Both the position numbers and the translations under genes were made by a program. A stretch of 6,126 nt of DNA from Pseudoxanthomonas sp. (GTDB taxonomy: Bacteria > Pseudomonadota > Gammaproteobacteria > Xanthomonadales > Xanthomonadaceae), in contig JAJAZJ010000018.1 in the NCBI GenBank assembly GCA_026785795.1, positions 1 through 6,126 on the forward strand, written 5' to 3'. Under the pieces are notes generated by a model, which saw only the letters and a list, made by a program, of their open reading frames with translations, did not search any database and was not told the DNA's origin. Positions within the stretch are counted from its first letter, which is position 1, and each line of letters opens with the position of its first letter. Positions 6,091 to 6,126 of this stretch are shown one piece after another.

Positions 6091-6126
6091 CGGACGGACA
6101 TCCACGGCAGGGGGTTGCCATCAAGA

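Overview
The window is GC-rich and densely coded. Its proteins look like those of the Xanthomonas/Stenotrophomonas group (Lysobacteraceae, Gammaproteobacteria). This is a judgement from recalled protein similarity and gene style; no search was run. It reads as ordinary chromosome: no tRNA, rRNA, insertion sequence, phage gene or CRISPR array was seen.

Layout, left to right: (a) 1-70, the first 23 codons of a minus-strand membrane protein, probably SPFH/band-7. (b) 71-189, a divergent control region. It holds a minus-strand promoter (TTGACA-16-TATCTT) with a 17-bp GATATCA-type dyad lying in its spacer and -10 element. (c) 190-1374, purT on the plus strand, the formate- and ATP-dependent GAR transformylase. 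(d) 1375-1487, a short convergent gap with a small inverted repeat. (e) 4068 down to 1488, three co-directional minus-strand genes: a small PAP2-like membrane protein, bpt (leucyl/arginyl-tRNA-protein transferase, starting with GTG one base after the previous stop), and a lipoprotein of the endonuclease/exonuclease/phosphatase superfamily. (f) 4213-4785, a plus-strand exported protein with five EF-hand loops, followed by a clear intrinsic terminator. (g) 4903-6090, minus strand, an ECF-type sigma factor fused to a multi-spanning membrane domain, convergent with the EF-hand gene.

Functionally the window mixes housekeeping (purine synthesis, N-degron tagging) with envelope functions (SPFH, PAP2-like, surface or periplasmic nuclease-fold lipoprotein, periplasmic Ca2+-binding protein, membrane-tethered sigma factor). 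I see no proof of one integrated new system. The most interesting items are the operator-in-promoter upstream of the SPFH-like gene, the membrane-fused sigma factor with no anti-sigma gene on its downstream side, and the degenerate PAP2-like protein coupled to bpt.
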